A stretch of 64,000 bases of DNA from an uncultured bacterium. Lineage in GTDB: Bacteria; Actinomycetota; Coriobacteriia; Coriobacteriales; Coriobacteriaceae. Below, piece by piece: positions 41,186-57,146 of the stretch. The notes beneath the pieces are model-generated. The model did not search any database. It was not told the DNA's origin and saw only the letters and a program-made list of their open reading frames with translations. A program made the position numbers and the translations under genes. Within the stretch, counting starts at the first letter, position 1. Each line of letters starts with the position of its first letter. The stretch spans positions 1 through 64,000 of the forward strand of contig CATWBO010000001.1 of NCBI GenBank assembly GCA_958349055.1. The letters are read 5' to 3'.

Positions 41186-42322
41186 ATGCGCCTGCCCATG
41201 AATACCTCGCTTGCCACGCTCAAGCCCTCCGGCATCCGCCGAATCAACGCGCTCGCCGCCCAGCACCCAGGATGCATTGCGCTCGCGCTCGGCGAGCCCG
41301 ATTTTCCCACGCCCGATGTGATTAGCGCCGAGGTGACTGCTTCGTTGGACCGCGGCGACACGCACTATCCGCCCAACAACGGTCGCCCCGCCCTGCGTGA
41401 GGCGTTATCTGCCTACATGGGGGACGCGGGCCTTACGTTTTCGGCCGACGAGGTCATCCTGACCGACGGCGCGACCGAGGCCCTGTCGGCAACATTCATG
41501 GCTATGCTCAACCCCGGCGACGAGGTCATTATTCCCACGCCGGCCTTTGGCCTGTACGAGAGCATCGTCGTGGCCAACCACGCCAAAGCGGTCTTTTTGG
41601 ATACGGAGCCTGCGCAATTTCAGATTGACGAGGATGCGCTTCGCGCCTGTGTGACCCCGGCGACCAAGGCCATCGTTATCTGCTCGCCCAACAATCCCAC
41701 GGGCTGCATTCTCAATGCGGCATCGCTCGACGCCGTGGCGCACGTGGCGGAGCAGTTGGGCATCTACGTAGTCTGCGACGACGTATACAACCGCCTGGTT
41801 TATGTGGATGGCTACGAGCGCTTTGCTCGGCGTCACCCGGAGCTGCGTGAGCAGACGGTAGTCATCGAGAGTTTCTCCAAGCCTTGGGCCATGACCGGCT
41901 GGCGCCTGGGTTGGCTCGCAGCAGCGGCACCCGTCATCGCCGAGATCGCAAAAGCTCACCAATACCTAGTATCGAGCGCCGTCTCCTTCGAAATGGACGC
42001 CGCAGCCCGAGCCCTCACCGTCGACCCAACCCCTATGCTCGAAGTCTACCGAGCCCGCCGCAAACGCGTGCTCGCAGCCTTAGACGCCATGAGCCTCGAC
42101 GTAGTAGAGCCCGCAGGAGCCTTCTACACCTTCCCCAGCATCAAACAATTTGGCCTAACAAGCGAAGACTTCTGCATCAAAGCCATCAAAGAAGCCAACG
42201 TAGCCCTAGTCCCGGGCGACTGCTTCGGCACCGAAGGCCACATCCGCCTAAGCTACTGCGTCTCCGACGAAAACCTGGACGAAGGCCTCCACCGCCTATC
42301 CACCTTCGTCTCAACCCTATAG
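41186..42322 (+). CDS. PLP-dependent aminotransferase, class I/II
   Basis: This fold-type I aminotransferase has 378 residues. It has ALGEPDFPTPD near the N terminus, the cofactor pocket PNNPTG and DDVYNRLVY, and the Schiff-base Lys in SFSKPWAMTGWRLGW (about K232). The relatives are AspC/PatA-like; the amino donor is not decided. GAAAGGA precedes ATG 41186. Codon use changes sharply near 41945: Glu is GAG up to there and almost only GAA afterwards. This suggests a mosaic gene. Confidence 0.9.
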   Translation: MRLPMNTSLATLKPSGIRRINALAAQHPGCIALALGEPDFPTPDVISAEVTASLDRGDTHYPPNNGRPALREALSAYMGDAGLTFSADEVILTDGATEALSATFMAMLNPGDEVIIPTPAFGLYESIVVANHAKAVFLDTEPAQFQIDEDALRACVTPATKAIVICSPNNPTGCILNAASLDAVAHVAEQLGIYVVCDDVYNRLVYVDGYERFARRHPELREQTVVIESFSKPWAMTGWRLGWLAAAAPVIAEIAKAHQYLVSSAVSFEMDAAARALTVDPTPMLEVYRARRKRVLAALDAMSLDVVEPAGAFYTFPSIKQFGLTSEDFCIKAIKEANVALVPGDCFGTEGHIRLSYCVSDENLDEGLHRLSTFVSTL

Positions 42323-42373
42323 CCATCAGGGACGCAACACATCAGCCCACCGACCCAAGCATTATGAGTGGGG

Positions 42374-42590
42374 GCGTCAGCCAACGAAAACCCGGGTTGC
42401 CCAAAGTCAACGCAGGCCGCGCCGCCAAAGGCCAGGCGCAAGGTTTTCGTAGATTCCGCACGAGCCGAAGAGCACTTAATGTGCTCTTCGTGCGAGCCAG
42501 GACTTGACCGAGCGAAAACCTTGCGCCTGGCCTTTGGCGGCGCGGCTGGATGGTGGAATTGTGTGCAGCCCGGTTTTCCGTTGACCGACG
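42374..42590. repeat. Long palindrome family 2, copy D (upstream of rplJ)
   Basis: Perfect 34-bp arms at 42416-42449 and 42513-42546 enclose a 63-base core. The core contains TTCCGCACG, a hairpin GAAGAGCAC-TTAAT-GTGCTCTTC and CAGGACT. An imperfect outer stem (42377-42400 with 42565-42590) extends it. A second copy with other arm sequences but a core segment of equal length lies at 55857-55995. The 3' side reaches the -35 region of the rplJ promoter. Confidence 0.85.
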
Positions 42591-42609
42591 CCGGGGTCCC
42601 CGCCATAAT
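42581..42609 (+). promoter_or_regulatory. Promoter of rplJ-rplL
   Basis: TTGACC at 42581-42586 and CATAAT at 42604-42609 are 17 bases apart. The transcript would begin just before the L10 leader. Confidence 0.7.
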
Positions 42610-42628
42610 ACTTTCGGTTCACGCACGA

Positions 42629-42764
42629 ATCCGCTGCCAGAGACAGCCGGCGCAAACGGGTCTTACCCGCGAGCTTAATGGGACATCCCGCCAGCCGAGG
42701 TGGTCGAGTAGATATGTCTTCTCGCCCCCGTCGCTCATGCAGCGCGGGGGCTTTCTTTTTGGAC
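42629..42764 (+). ncRNA. L10 (rplJ) leader with attenuator
   Basis: The leader carries the known L10-binding layout: CCGCTGCCAGAGACAGCCGGCGC, TTAATGGGACATCCCGCC and AGCCGAGGTGG. A terminator follows (GCCCCCG-CGC with GCGCGGGGGC and TTTCTTTTT at about 42724-42760). This fits feedback by the L10(L12)4 complex combined with transcription attenuation. Leader class is established; the attenuation step is inferred. Confidence 0.82.
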
Positions 42765-42825
42765 ATGCCCCCGTCACGTCCTTGTGGCGGACCGTGCCCG
42801 GAAAGAATTCGAGGAGGTGTAATTC

Positions 42826-43347
42826 ATGCCCCAGCAGTACAAAATCGACAAGGTTGCAGAGATCGAGTCCCGTATCGCCGAGAACGCCGGTCTGTTCGTC
42901 GTCAACTACAACGGTCTGACGGTTAAGCAGGCTCAGGAGCTGCGTCATCAGCTTCGCGAGTGCGGCGCCGAGATGAAGGTCTACAAGAACAACCTGGTCA
43001 AGATCGCTCTCAAGAACCAGGAGCAGCCCGAGATCGACGAGATCCTCGCCGGCCCCGTCGCTTATGTGTTCTACGAGACCGAGCCGGTCGAGGCCGCTAA
43101 GGCCCTTAAGGACTTCTCCGCTAAGTCCAAGGGCGTCCTTGAGATCAAGGGCGGTATCTCCGACGGCAAGGCCGTTTCCGCTGATGATGTTAAGGCTATC
43201 GCCGAGCTGCCCACCAAGGATCAGCTTCTCGGCCAGATCGCCGGCCTCATCTCCGGTTTCGCTCGCGACATCGCTGTCTGCGTCAACGGCGTTTCCTCTG
43301 GTCTCGCTCGTTCGATCCAGCAGGTCTCCGAGCAGAAGGCAGCCTAG
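42826..43347 (+). CDS. rplJ: 50S ribosomal protein L10
   Basis: L10 anchors the L7/L12 dimers at the factor-binding stalk. The 173-residue protein starts MPQQYKIDKVAEIESRIAEN and contains VVNYNGLTVKQAQELRHQLRECGAEMKVYKNNL, the rRNA-binding domain. A C-terminal helix that binds L12 follows. GAGGAGG precedes ATG 42826. It is followed by rplL on the same transcript. Confidence 0.96.
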   Translation: MPQQYKIDKVAEIESRIAENAGLFVVNYNGLTVKQAQELRHQLRECGAEMKVYKNNLVKIALKNQEQPEIDEILAGPVAYVFYETEPVEAAKALKDFSAKSKGVLEIKGGISDGKAVSADDVKAIAELPTKDQLLGQIAGLISGFARDIAVCVNGVSSGLARSIQQVSEQKAA

Positions 43348-43449
43348 TTGCTGTTTTCACCCGCGGCGGCAACGCCGTACCCCTGGCGCATTCGCGCCGT
43401 GTTTTAACTGATCTCCGTGCATCCGCACGGAAACCGAAAGGACTTAGAA

Positions 43450-43827
43450 ATGGCTAAGCTTACCACCGATGAGATCATCGATGCTCTTAAGGAAATGACC
43501 CTTCTCGAGGCTTCCGAGCTCGTTAAGGCTATCGAGGACACCTTCGGCGTTTCCGCCGCTGCTCCTGCCGCTGTTGTCGCCGCTCCCGCTGCTGGCGCTG
43601 CTGAGGCCGAGGAGAAGACCGAGTTTGACGTCGTGCTCGAGGGCTTCGGCGACAACAAGATCCAGGTCATCAAGGCCGTCCGTGAGCTCACCAACCTTGG
43701 CCTGAAGGAGGCCAAGGAGGTCGTCGAGGGCGCTCCCAAGGCTGTTCTCGAGGGTGCCAAGAAGGAGGACGCCGAGGCTGCCAAGGAGAAGCTCGAGGCT
43801 GCTGGCGCTGCTGTCACCCTCAAGTAA
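43450..43827 (+). CDS. rplL: 50S ribosomal protein L7/L12
   Basis: L7/L12 is the multicopy stalk protein that recruits translation GTPases. The 125-residue protein has the N-terminal dimer domain (TTDEIIDALKEMTLLEASELVKAIEDTFGV), an Ala-rich hinge, and the C-terminal domain with IQVIKAVRELTNLGLKEAKE. ATG 43450 is chosen because the upstream frame (43417) lacks family sequence. A strong terminator follows. Confidence 0.97.
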   Translation: MAKLTTDEIIDALKEMTLLEASELVKAIEDTFGVSAAAPAAVVAAPAAGAAEAEEKTEFDVVLEGFGDNKIQVIKAVRELTNLGLKEAKEVVEGAPKAVLEGAKKEDAEAAKEKLEAAGAAVTLK

Positions 43828-43854
43828 TCAGGCTTTCTCGCCAGATTTCTTTGC

Positions 43855-43893
43855 AGACGGGGTTCGCATTGCGAGCCCCGTCTTTTTTGTTTT
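43855..43893 (+). terminator. Intrinsic terminator of rplJ-rplL
   Basis: AGACGGGG-TTCGC pairs with GCGAG-CCCCGTCT, followed by TTTTTTGTTTTT. Confidence 0.92.
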
Positions 43894-44141
43894 TCGGTTC
43901 CTCGACATCGGTTGCTCAAACTGCCATGTTCTGTGATTTGCGTCGCATCGGGTGCCCTGCCGTTGGGCAATAAAATTGCACCATTCGAGCAATAATTTGC
44001 GTTGACCTGCTGAAGAATTGTCTCTGCCTTGTAGCGACATATAGTTCCAGCGGTAAGATGCTTGGGTATCGCAATTTGGTCTGCGGCTGTGCGCCGCACG
44101 CACGGGGCGCTTTTGCGCCTGCGAAAGGATCTTTGAATAAC

Positions 44142-45047
44142 ATGAAGGCAATCATCCCCGCCGCCGGTCTTGGCACGCGTTTTCTGCCTGGCACCAAGTG
44201 CACGCCTAAAGAGATGCTGCCGGTGCTCGACAAGCCGGTCATCCAGTATGTCGTCGAGGAGGCACTCGACCCCGAGGAGGTCGATGACGCCATCATCGTT
44301 ACCTCTCCTGGTAAGCCCGAGCTGCTGAGCTACTTCCAGCCCGATCGCTCGCTCGAGAACCTGCTGCGCGAGCGCGGCAAGAACGCTTACGCCGACGCCG
44401 TCGCCCATGCGGGCGGCATGCCGGTTGACTTCCGCTACCAGTACGAGCCCAAGGGCCTCGGTCACGCCATTCGCTCTGCCGCCGACGCCGTGGCAGGGGA
44501 GAACTTCCTGGTTCTTCTGGGCGACTACGTTGTGCCCAATCGTGACATCTGCGACAAGATGCTCGCCGTCTCCAAGGAGCACGGTGGCGCTTCGGTTATC
44601 GCCGTCGCCGCGTGCGCTCCCGAGGAAGTCAGCCGTTACGGCGTTATCGCCGGCGACCGCGTGGGCTCGCTCGAGGGCTTCGAGAATGTTGCCGATGCCG
44701 AGCCGGGCGCTGTCTGGCGTATCGGCGGTCTGGTTGAGAAGCCTGCCCCCGAGGCAGCTCCCTCCAACCTGTACATCGTCGGCCGTTATCTGCTGAGCCC
44801 GCTGGTCATGGACCTGCTGGCCGATCAGCAGGCCGGCAAGGGCGGCGAGATCCAGCTCACCGACGCCATGGCCCGCTCGCTCGACCGCGAGGCCATGTAC
44901 GCCGTCGTCATCGACCCGCTTTCGGGCTACGACACCGGTACGCCCTCTGGCTGGATGGCCACCAACGCCCTCATGGCTGCAAGCGACCCTCGCTTCGCCG
45001 ACGCCTTCTGGGACGCCATCGACGAGCGCGGCGGCTTAAAGCGTTAA
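44142..45047 (+). CDS. galU: UTP-glucose-1-phosphate uridylyltransferase
   Basis: GalU makes UDP-glucose for envelope polysaccharides. The 301-residue protein has the nucleotide-binding loop AAGLGTRFLPGTKCTPKEMLP at the start, and YEPKGLGHAIRSA, LLGDYVVP and VEKPAPEAAPSNLYIVGRYLL further on. AAAGGA is about 14 bases from ATG 44142; TTG 44133 is a possible alternative start. It lies between rplL and rpoB, outside the usual order. Confidence 0.94.
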   Translation: MKAIIPAAGLGTRFLPGTKCTPKEMLPVLDKPVIQYVVEEALDPEEVDDAIIVTSPGKPELLSYFQPDRSLENLLRERGKNAYADAVAHAGGMPVDFRYQYEPKGLGHAIRSAADAVAGENFLVLLGDYVVPNRDICDKMLAVSKEHGGASVIAVAACAPEEVSRYGVIAGDRVGSLEGFENVADAEPGAVWRIGGLVEKPAPEAAPSNLYIVGRYLLSPLVMDLLADQQAGKGGEIQLTDAMARSLDREAMYAVVIDPLSGYDTGTPSGWMATNALMAASDPRFADAFWDAIDERGGLKR

Positions 45048-45184
45048 CGCGGTTTTACCAAACCGCGTAACTGCTCGACGCTGCACGGGCATCAGAGCGA
45101 CAATTTGCCATTCAAAGAGGACGGCATGACCAGAAGGTCAATGCCGTCCTCTTTTCATGTCAACTTGTTCGCTCTGATGCCCGT
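45047..45184 (+). repeat. Structured repeat family 1, copy B (after galU)
   Basis: A hairpin ACGCGGTTT-TACC-AAACCGCGT starts at the stop codon. The outer stem ACGGGCATCAGAGCG (45085-45099) pairs perfectly with 45170-45184. The inner hairpin GAGGACGGCAT-GACC pairs with GGTC-ATGCCGTCCTC around AGAA. It has the same plan as copies A and C with different stem sequences. Confidence 0.82.
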
Positions 45185-45292
45185 TCGCTGTTCGTCCTCT
45201 ACCTGCGAAGCCGTCATGGCCGAAACGGGTGCGGACTTCGGTCTGCACCCGTTTTGTATGCGCGCTGTAACCTCGGCTTGGGAAAGTTTTCC

Positions 45293-45418
45293 AAACAGGC
45301 CTCTAGGGGAAAGTGCGTCCCAGAATACTGGCCTAAAGTGGGATGCACTTTCCTAAACAAGGCTCAAGGGGAAACTGGGGACCAGTTTGGGGCCTCAAAA
45401 CGGGATGTAATTTCCGTC
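45293..45418 (+). repeat. Two tandem 62-64 base hairpin units upstream of rpoB
   Basis: Units begin at 45293 and 45355 with AAACAnGnCTCnAGGGGAAA and end with TTTCC. In unit 1, GGAAAGTGC-TCCCA pairs with TGGGATGCACTTTCC. Unit 2 is a diverged version (GGGGAAACTGGGGACCAGTTT). The rest of the 45185-45578 gap holds no recognised gene. Confidence 0.7.
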
Positions 45419-45577
45419 CGGCCAACCCTCGCCGCCATTCTGCCGTTCAGAGGCCCGCACCGGCGGTCTCGTTCACAGAAAATATATGAACAGATGTTCG
45501 ATGCACACCCATCTACCTGCGTGTTTTTTGTCGAAAAACTTTGCTACTCCAAAAACTCAATCGCGTCAAGGCTTTTC

Positions 45578-45605
45578 TTGCCCAACGGTCGGTACCTGAT
45601 AAACT
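45578..45605 (+). promoter_or_regulatory. Probable rpoBC promoter
   Basis: TTGCCC at 45578-45583 and TAAACT at 45600-45605 are 16 bases apart, about 75 bases before the rpoB start. The match is moderate. Confidence 0.5.
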
Positions 45606-45678
45606 ATTAGGTTGCGATAACTGGCGAAGCTGTGCCTCGCCAACCCACCGAGCATTTCCGTGAAGGAGGAAAAACCTG

Positions 45679-49170
<3,492 letters not shown>

Positions 49171-49176
49171 TTGACT

Positions 49177-53652
<4,476 letters not shown>

Positions 53653-53658
53653 TTAGTT

Positions 53659-53796
53659 CCGCCGTTCTAACGAACGGCGGCGACCTCCGTCGCTGCGCGG
53701 TCCCCAGAGCTACAATCTGTCATTCAAAAGGCAGGGCATGACCAAAAGGTCAATGCCCTGCCTTTTTCATGCCACCTTGTACGCTCTGGGGACCGC
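53659..53796 (+). repeat. Structured repeat family 1, copy C (after rpoC)
   Basis: The first hairpin is CCGCCGTTC-TAAC-GAACGGCGG. The outer stem GCGGTCCCCAGAGC (53697-53710) pairs perfectly with 53783-53796. The inner hairpin AAGGCAGGGCAT-GACC pairs with GGTC-ATGCCCTGCCTT around AAAA. The plan equals copies A and B. Confidence 0.82.
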
Positions 53797-53962
53797 TCGC
53801 TTGCGTATGCTCAACCTGTTGCGTTTCGTTGATCCCTTGCCAATAAGGGGCAGGTTTATTTTGGTAGGTTTTTCCTGCTTGAATTTGAAACATTTCGTCC
53901 GGTCAAAGCGTATCTATGGTGAGGACCTCATCAAGATTCATCAGCGTCACCGGGAGGTGATT

Positions 53963-54481
53963 ATGGAAGAACAAGCTTTTAGACAGGCGGTCGAAGATCA
54001 CCGGGATATCGTATTTCGGATCGCATTGACGTATCTGCGCGATCGTGCCGACGCCGATGATGTCGCTCAAGATGTCTTTCTTAAGCTGCTCAAAAGCGAT
54101 GGACATTTTGAGAGCTGGGAACATCTTCGCCGTTGGCTCATTCGGGTCACGATCAATGAATGTAAATCTCTTTTTCGAAAGCCGTGGAGGCGCGTGGAGG
54201 ATATCGAAAATCTGACCGATTCGCTCTCGACGACGCAGGATGAGACCAAGGCCGTCCTGTCGGACGTCATGCGGCTTCCGGAGCGATTCCGTATCCCCAT
54301 CGTGCTCTATTACTATCTGGGCTTCTCAACTTCAGAGATTGCCGAGTTGTTGCATGTGCCGGCTGCGACCGTTCGAACGCGTTTAGCCCGCGGTAGATCG
54401 AAGCTCAAGTTCATCCTAGAGGAGGGCGACCGTGAAATCCAACCAAATCAAACAGGCCTTCGAGTCCGTCCAAGCCGATAG
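53963..54481 (+). CDS. ECF-type RNA polymerase sigma factor
   Basis: This small sigma-70 family factor has 172 residues. Region 2 is at about 10-75 (IVFRIALTYLRDRADADDVAQDVFLKLLK, then LRRWLIRVTINECKS), and region 4 is at about 115-165 (MRLPERFRIPIVLYYYLGFSTSEIAELLHVPAATVRTRLARGRSKLK). ATG 53963 follows GGGAGGTG. It overlaps the downstream membrane protein gene by 50 bases, the usual arrangement with an anti-sigma factor. Confidence 0.92.
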   Translation: MEEQAFRQAVEDHRDIVFRIALTYLRDRADADDVAQDVFLKLLKSDGHFESWEHLRRWLIRVTINECKSLFRKPWRRVEDIENLTDSLSTTQDETKAVLSDVMRLPERFRIPIVLYYYLGFSTSEIAELLHVPAATVRTRLARGRSKLKFILEEGDREIQPNQTGLRVRPSR

Positions 54482-55508
54482 CGATCTTGCCGATCGTGTC
54501 CTTAATGCCGCTGCGGGTGAGCCGCTTCGTCGAAAGGGTCACGCGAAGCCTCTGTATGTTGCTGTGATCGGATGCCTTGCCGGGGTGTTGGCGACTGGAG
54601 GAGTCGCCTACGCCGTTGTCAATTCCAGTTATTTTGCCTCTGCCTGGGGAAACCATGGCAACGGAGAGTCCGTTACCTGGACTCAAGGTGGCTCGTCGGG
54701 GACTAAATATACCTACACCAGAGAGTTTGGTGATGGTATCGCGCCCCAAAGCCTGGAGGGCTCAGTACAGAAGGTCAATCTGTCCGTCGAGGGCAACGGC
54801 TATACGCTCGACATTCATGAGATGGCTATCGATAAAAACGGTTGCGGTGCCGTGACGTTTACGTTGTCCAATCCAAATGGTGTTAACTACTACAAGCCGG
54901 CAGCAGAGCTTGGCGAACTTGTTCTCTATGGTGAAGAAGAAGGGGGCGTCAGTACACCCAGCATGAACTTCGGCGAGGAATGGGCTGATACACGCTGCAC
55001 CATTGATAAAGACACATCAAGCGACACGGTCATTAACGGCACGATGTACTTTGCTTCTATGGATCGCGAGCGAGGTTTTCAACATGCGGTCACCTGGAAT
55101 ATCCAGTGGACCGAGTGCGAAGGTGAGAGTGCGAGGCAGTTTGAAGCATCGACGCCCGAGTTTAGCGTTGGAGCGTACGTCGATACAAAGGAACTCCGCT
55201 CCGGTGACTCGCCTCTTGAGATTAGCCCGTTTTCCATCCAGACACACATCGATGATTTGGGCTATGAAGCAGTTGATAATAAGCTGACCGTCAGCTACAA
55301 GGATGGATCGGAGCAGATTATCGAAGATGACGACGCAGGGGTGTTCAACTTATATTTTTCTTATGCGCGCAATAGCGGAGAGAACATCTGGGTGCCAACG
55401 AAGTTGATTGATGTCGACCAAGTGGTCTCAGTAACGCTTGAGGGCACGAGGTGCACGTCAACAGGAGAGACCGAAACAGAAGTACCCTTTACCATCGTCT
55501 ATTCGTAA
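54432..55508 (+). CDS. Probable membrane anti-sigma factor
   Basis: This is a 358-residue protein with one transmembrane helix at about 42-62 (LYVAVIGCLAGVLATGGVAYAVV). The 40-residue cytosolic N terminus (SNQIKQAFESVQADSDLADRVLN) would hold the sigma factor. The large extracytoplasmic part is beta-rich without a recognised enzyme motif and resembles the DUF4179/RsgI-type sensor layout. GTG 54432 is six bases from GGAGG inside the sigma gene. Signal and regulon are unknown. Confidence 0.75.
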   Translation: MKSNQIKQAFESVQADSDLADRVLNAAAGEPLRRKGHAKPLYVAVIGCLAGVLATGGVAYAVVNSSYFASAWGNHGNGESVTWTQGGSSGTKYTYTREFGDGIAPQSLEGSVQKVNLSVEGNGYTLDIHEMAIDKNGCGAVTFTLSNPNGVNYYKPAAELGELVLYGEEEGGVSTPSMNFGEEWADTRCTIDKDTSSDTVINGTMYFASMDRERGFQHAVTWNIQWTECEGESARQFEASTPEFSVGAYVDTKELRSGDSPLEISPFSIQTHIDDLGYEAVDNKLTVSYKDGSEQIIEDDDAGVFNLYFSYARNSGENIWVPTKLIDVDQVVSVTLEGTRCTSTGETETEVPFTIVYS

Positions 55509-55512
55509 CGAC

Positions 55513-55547
55513 TGGGGCTGCTTCCTACGAGGGGAAGCGGCCCTTTT
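55513..55547 (+). terminator. Terminator of the sigma/anti-sigma unit
   Basis: GGGGCTGCTTCC pairs with GGAAGCGGCCC (one bulge) around TACGAGG and is followed by TTTTC. Confidence 0.75.
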
Positions 55548-55602
55548 CACGATAATTATGAGGAAGGATCCGATGGATGCGATGTGTCGCGCACCTCAAA
55601 AA

Positions 55603-55727
55603 CGGAAGTGCGGGGAAAAAGTTGAAACCCCTGAGCACACCGATATTATGACCCCCTGCTGACCTGCGGTTTTGTTATTAAAAAAGTCGGCCTGGTCGGA
55701 GATTTCAGATTTTTCCCCGCACTTCCG
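55603..55727. repeat. 18-bp perfect inverted repeat in the rpsL upstream gap
   Basis: CGGAAGTGCGGGGAAAAA at 55603-55620 is the exact reverse complement of 55710-55727. The 89-base interior contains no clear gene. Function is unknown. Confidence 0.75.
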
Positions 55728-55856
55728 AAAACGCCGTCGATCTCTAGGTAACAGGTGAGGGCAAACTACCACTTGGACGCGGCGTTTCCCCAGATAAAAC
55801 CGACCATAATAAACCTATCCCTTTTTGGTAGGTAACGTTGCCCCGACGAGCACGTC

Positions 55857-55995
55857 GGATCCCCGGTCCGGGCGGCCCAGGTTTTAAGTTTGTCGCGAGT
55901 TCCGCACGCAAAGGAAAGCACTTAATGTGCTTTCCGTCTTGCGCAGGACTGTAGAGCAGCAAACTTAAAACCTGGGCCGCCCGGCCCGGGAATCC
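55857..55995. repeat. Long palindrome family 2, copy E (upstream of rpsL)
   Basis: Perfect 25-bp arms at 55868-55892 and 55960-55984 enclose a core with TTCCGCACG, the hairpin GGAAAGCAC-TTAAT-GTGCTTTCC and CAGGACT. An outer GGAT-CCCGG stem flanks it, and a CCGACG/CGTCGG hairpin lies just upstream. It has the same core layout and length as copy D at 42374. Confidence 0.85.
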
Positions 55996-56202
55996 GCCCC
56001 CCGCGCACAGGAGGGGATTCCTTTTGTGTAGGCTTTGCGGAAATGTGCCAATTTTGGGATACGCCCGGCGGCGTGGTCTGTTGACGGCACAGCTAACGGC
56101 ACGTATCCTATCGAACTGCGTGTTTCGTAGGGGGATGCTGACCCCTCGATTCAAGCCGTTGCACTTTACAGAAAGCTGGAATCATTCGAGAAGGAGTACG
56201 CT

Positions 56203-56580
56203 TTGCCTACTATTAACCAGCTGGTTCGCCAGGGCCGTCGTTCCGTGCCCAAGAAGTCCAAGAACGCTGCTCTGCAGCACAACTCCCAGAAGCGCGGCGT
56301 GTGCACCCGCGTCTTCACCACGAGCCCCAAGAAGCCGAACTCGGCTCTTCGTAAGGTTGCCCGTGTTCGCCTCGTCAACGGCATCGAAGTTACTGCTTAC
56401 ATCCCGGGTGAGGGCCACAACCTGCAGGAGCACTCCATCGTGCTCGTCCGCGGCGGTCGTGTCCGTGACCTCCCTGGTGTCCGTTATCACGTCATCCGTG
56501 GCGCCTACGACGCTGCTCCGGTCCAGAACCGTATGCAGGCCCGTTCCAAGTACGGTGCTAAGCGCCCCAAGGCCAAATAA
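56203..56580 (+). CDS. rpsL: 30S ribosomal protein S12
   Basis: S12 lies at the decoding centre. The 125-residue protein starts PTINQLVRQGRRSVPKKSKNAAL and contains TTSPKKPNSALRKVARVRL, with the Lys that is changed in streptomycin resistance (here wild-type K), and GRVRDLPGVRYHVIRGAYD. The start is TTG 56203, six bases after AAGGAG. Confidence 0.97.
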   Translation: MPTINQLVRQGRRSVPKKSKNAALQHNSQKRGVCTRVFTTSPKKPNSALRKVARVRLVNGIEVTAYIPGEGHNLQEHSIVLVRGGRVRDLPGVRYHVIRGAYDAAPVQNRMQARSKYGAKRPKAK

Positions 56581-56653
56581 GCCAGATAACGTTTTGATAC
56601 TTTCGCCGTGTGCCGCCTAAGCGCCGCACGGTAGACACTTAAGGAGATTTCAC

Positions 56654-57127
56654 ATGCCGCGTCGTGCAGCAGCTAATCGTCGTGAGGTTCAGCCTGACGC
56701 CGTTTACAACAACCGCCTGGTGACTCAGCTCATCAACAAGGTCCTTCTTGACGGCAAGAAGGCCACCGCTGAGCGCATCGTTTACACCGCTTTCGAGATC
56801 GTTGCCGAGAAGTCCGAGGGTGGCGACGCTCTCGCTACCTTCAAGAAGGCTATGGACAACGTCAAGCCCACGCTCGAGGTTAAGCCCAAGCGTGTCGGTG
56901 GCGCTACCTATCAGGTCCCGATGGAGGTCAACTCCCGTCGTTCCACCGCTCTGGGTATCCGCTGGATCGTCAACTTCTCCCGCGCTCGCAAGGAGAAGAC
57001 CATGGCCGAGCGTCTCGCTAACGAGATCCTCGACGCTTCCAACGGTCTTGGCGCTTCCGTCAAGAAGCGTGAGGACGTCTTCAAGATGGCCGAGGCCAAC
57101 CGCGCGTTCTCTCACTATCGTTGGTAA
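56654..57127 (+). CDS. rpsG: 30S ribosomal protein S7
   Basis: S7 nucleates the 30S head. The 157-residue protein begins MPRRAAANRREVQPDAVYNN and contains KKATAERIVYTAFEI, GGATYQVPMEV and HYRW at the end. AAGGAG precedes ATG 56654. It sits between rpsL and fusA in the conserved str operon order. Confidence 0.97.
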   Translation: MPRRAAANRREVQPDAVYNNRLVTQLINKVLLDGKKATAERIVYTAFEIVAEKSEGGDALATFKKAMDNVKPTLEVKPKRVGGATYQVPMEVNSRRSTALGIRWIVNFSRARKEKTMAERLANEILDASNGLGASVKKREDVFKMAEANRAFSHYRW

Positions 57128-57146
57128 GTTAAGGTAAGGAACTAAC

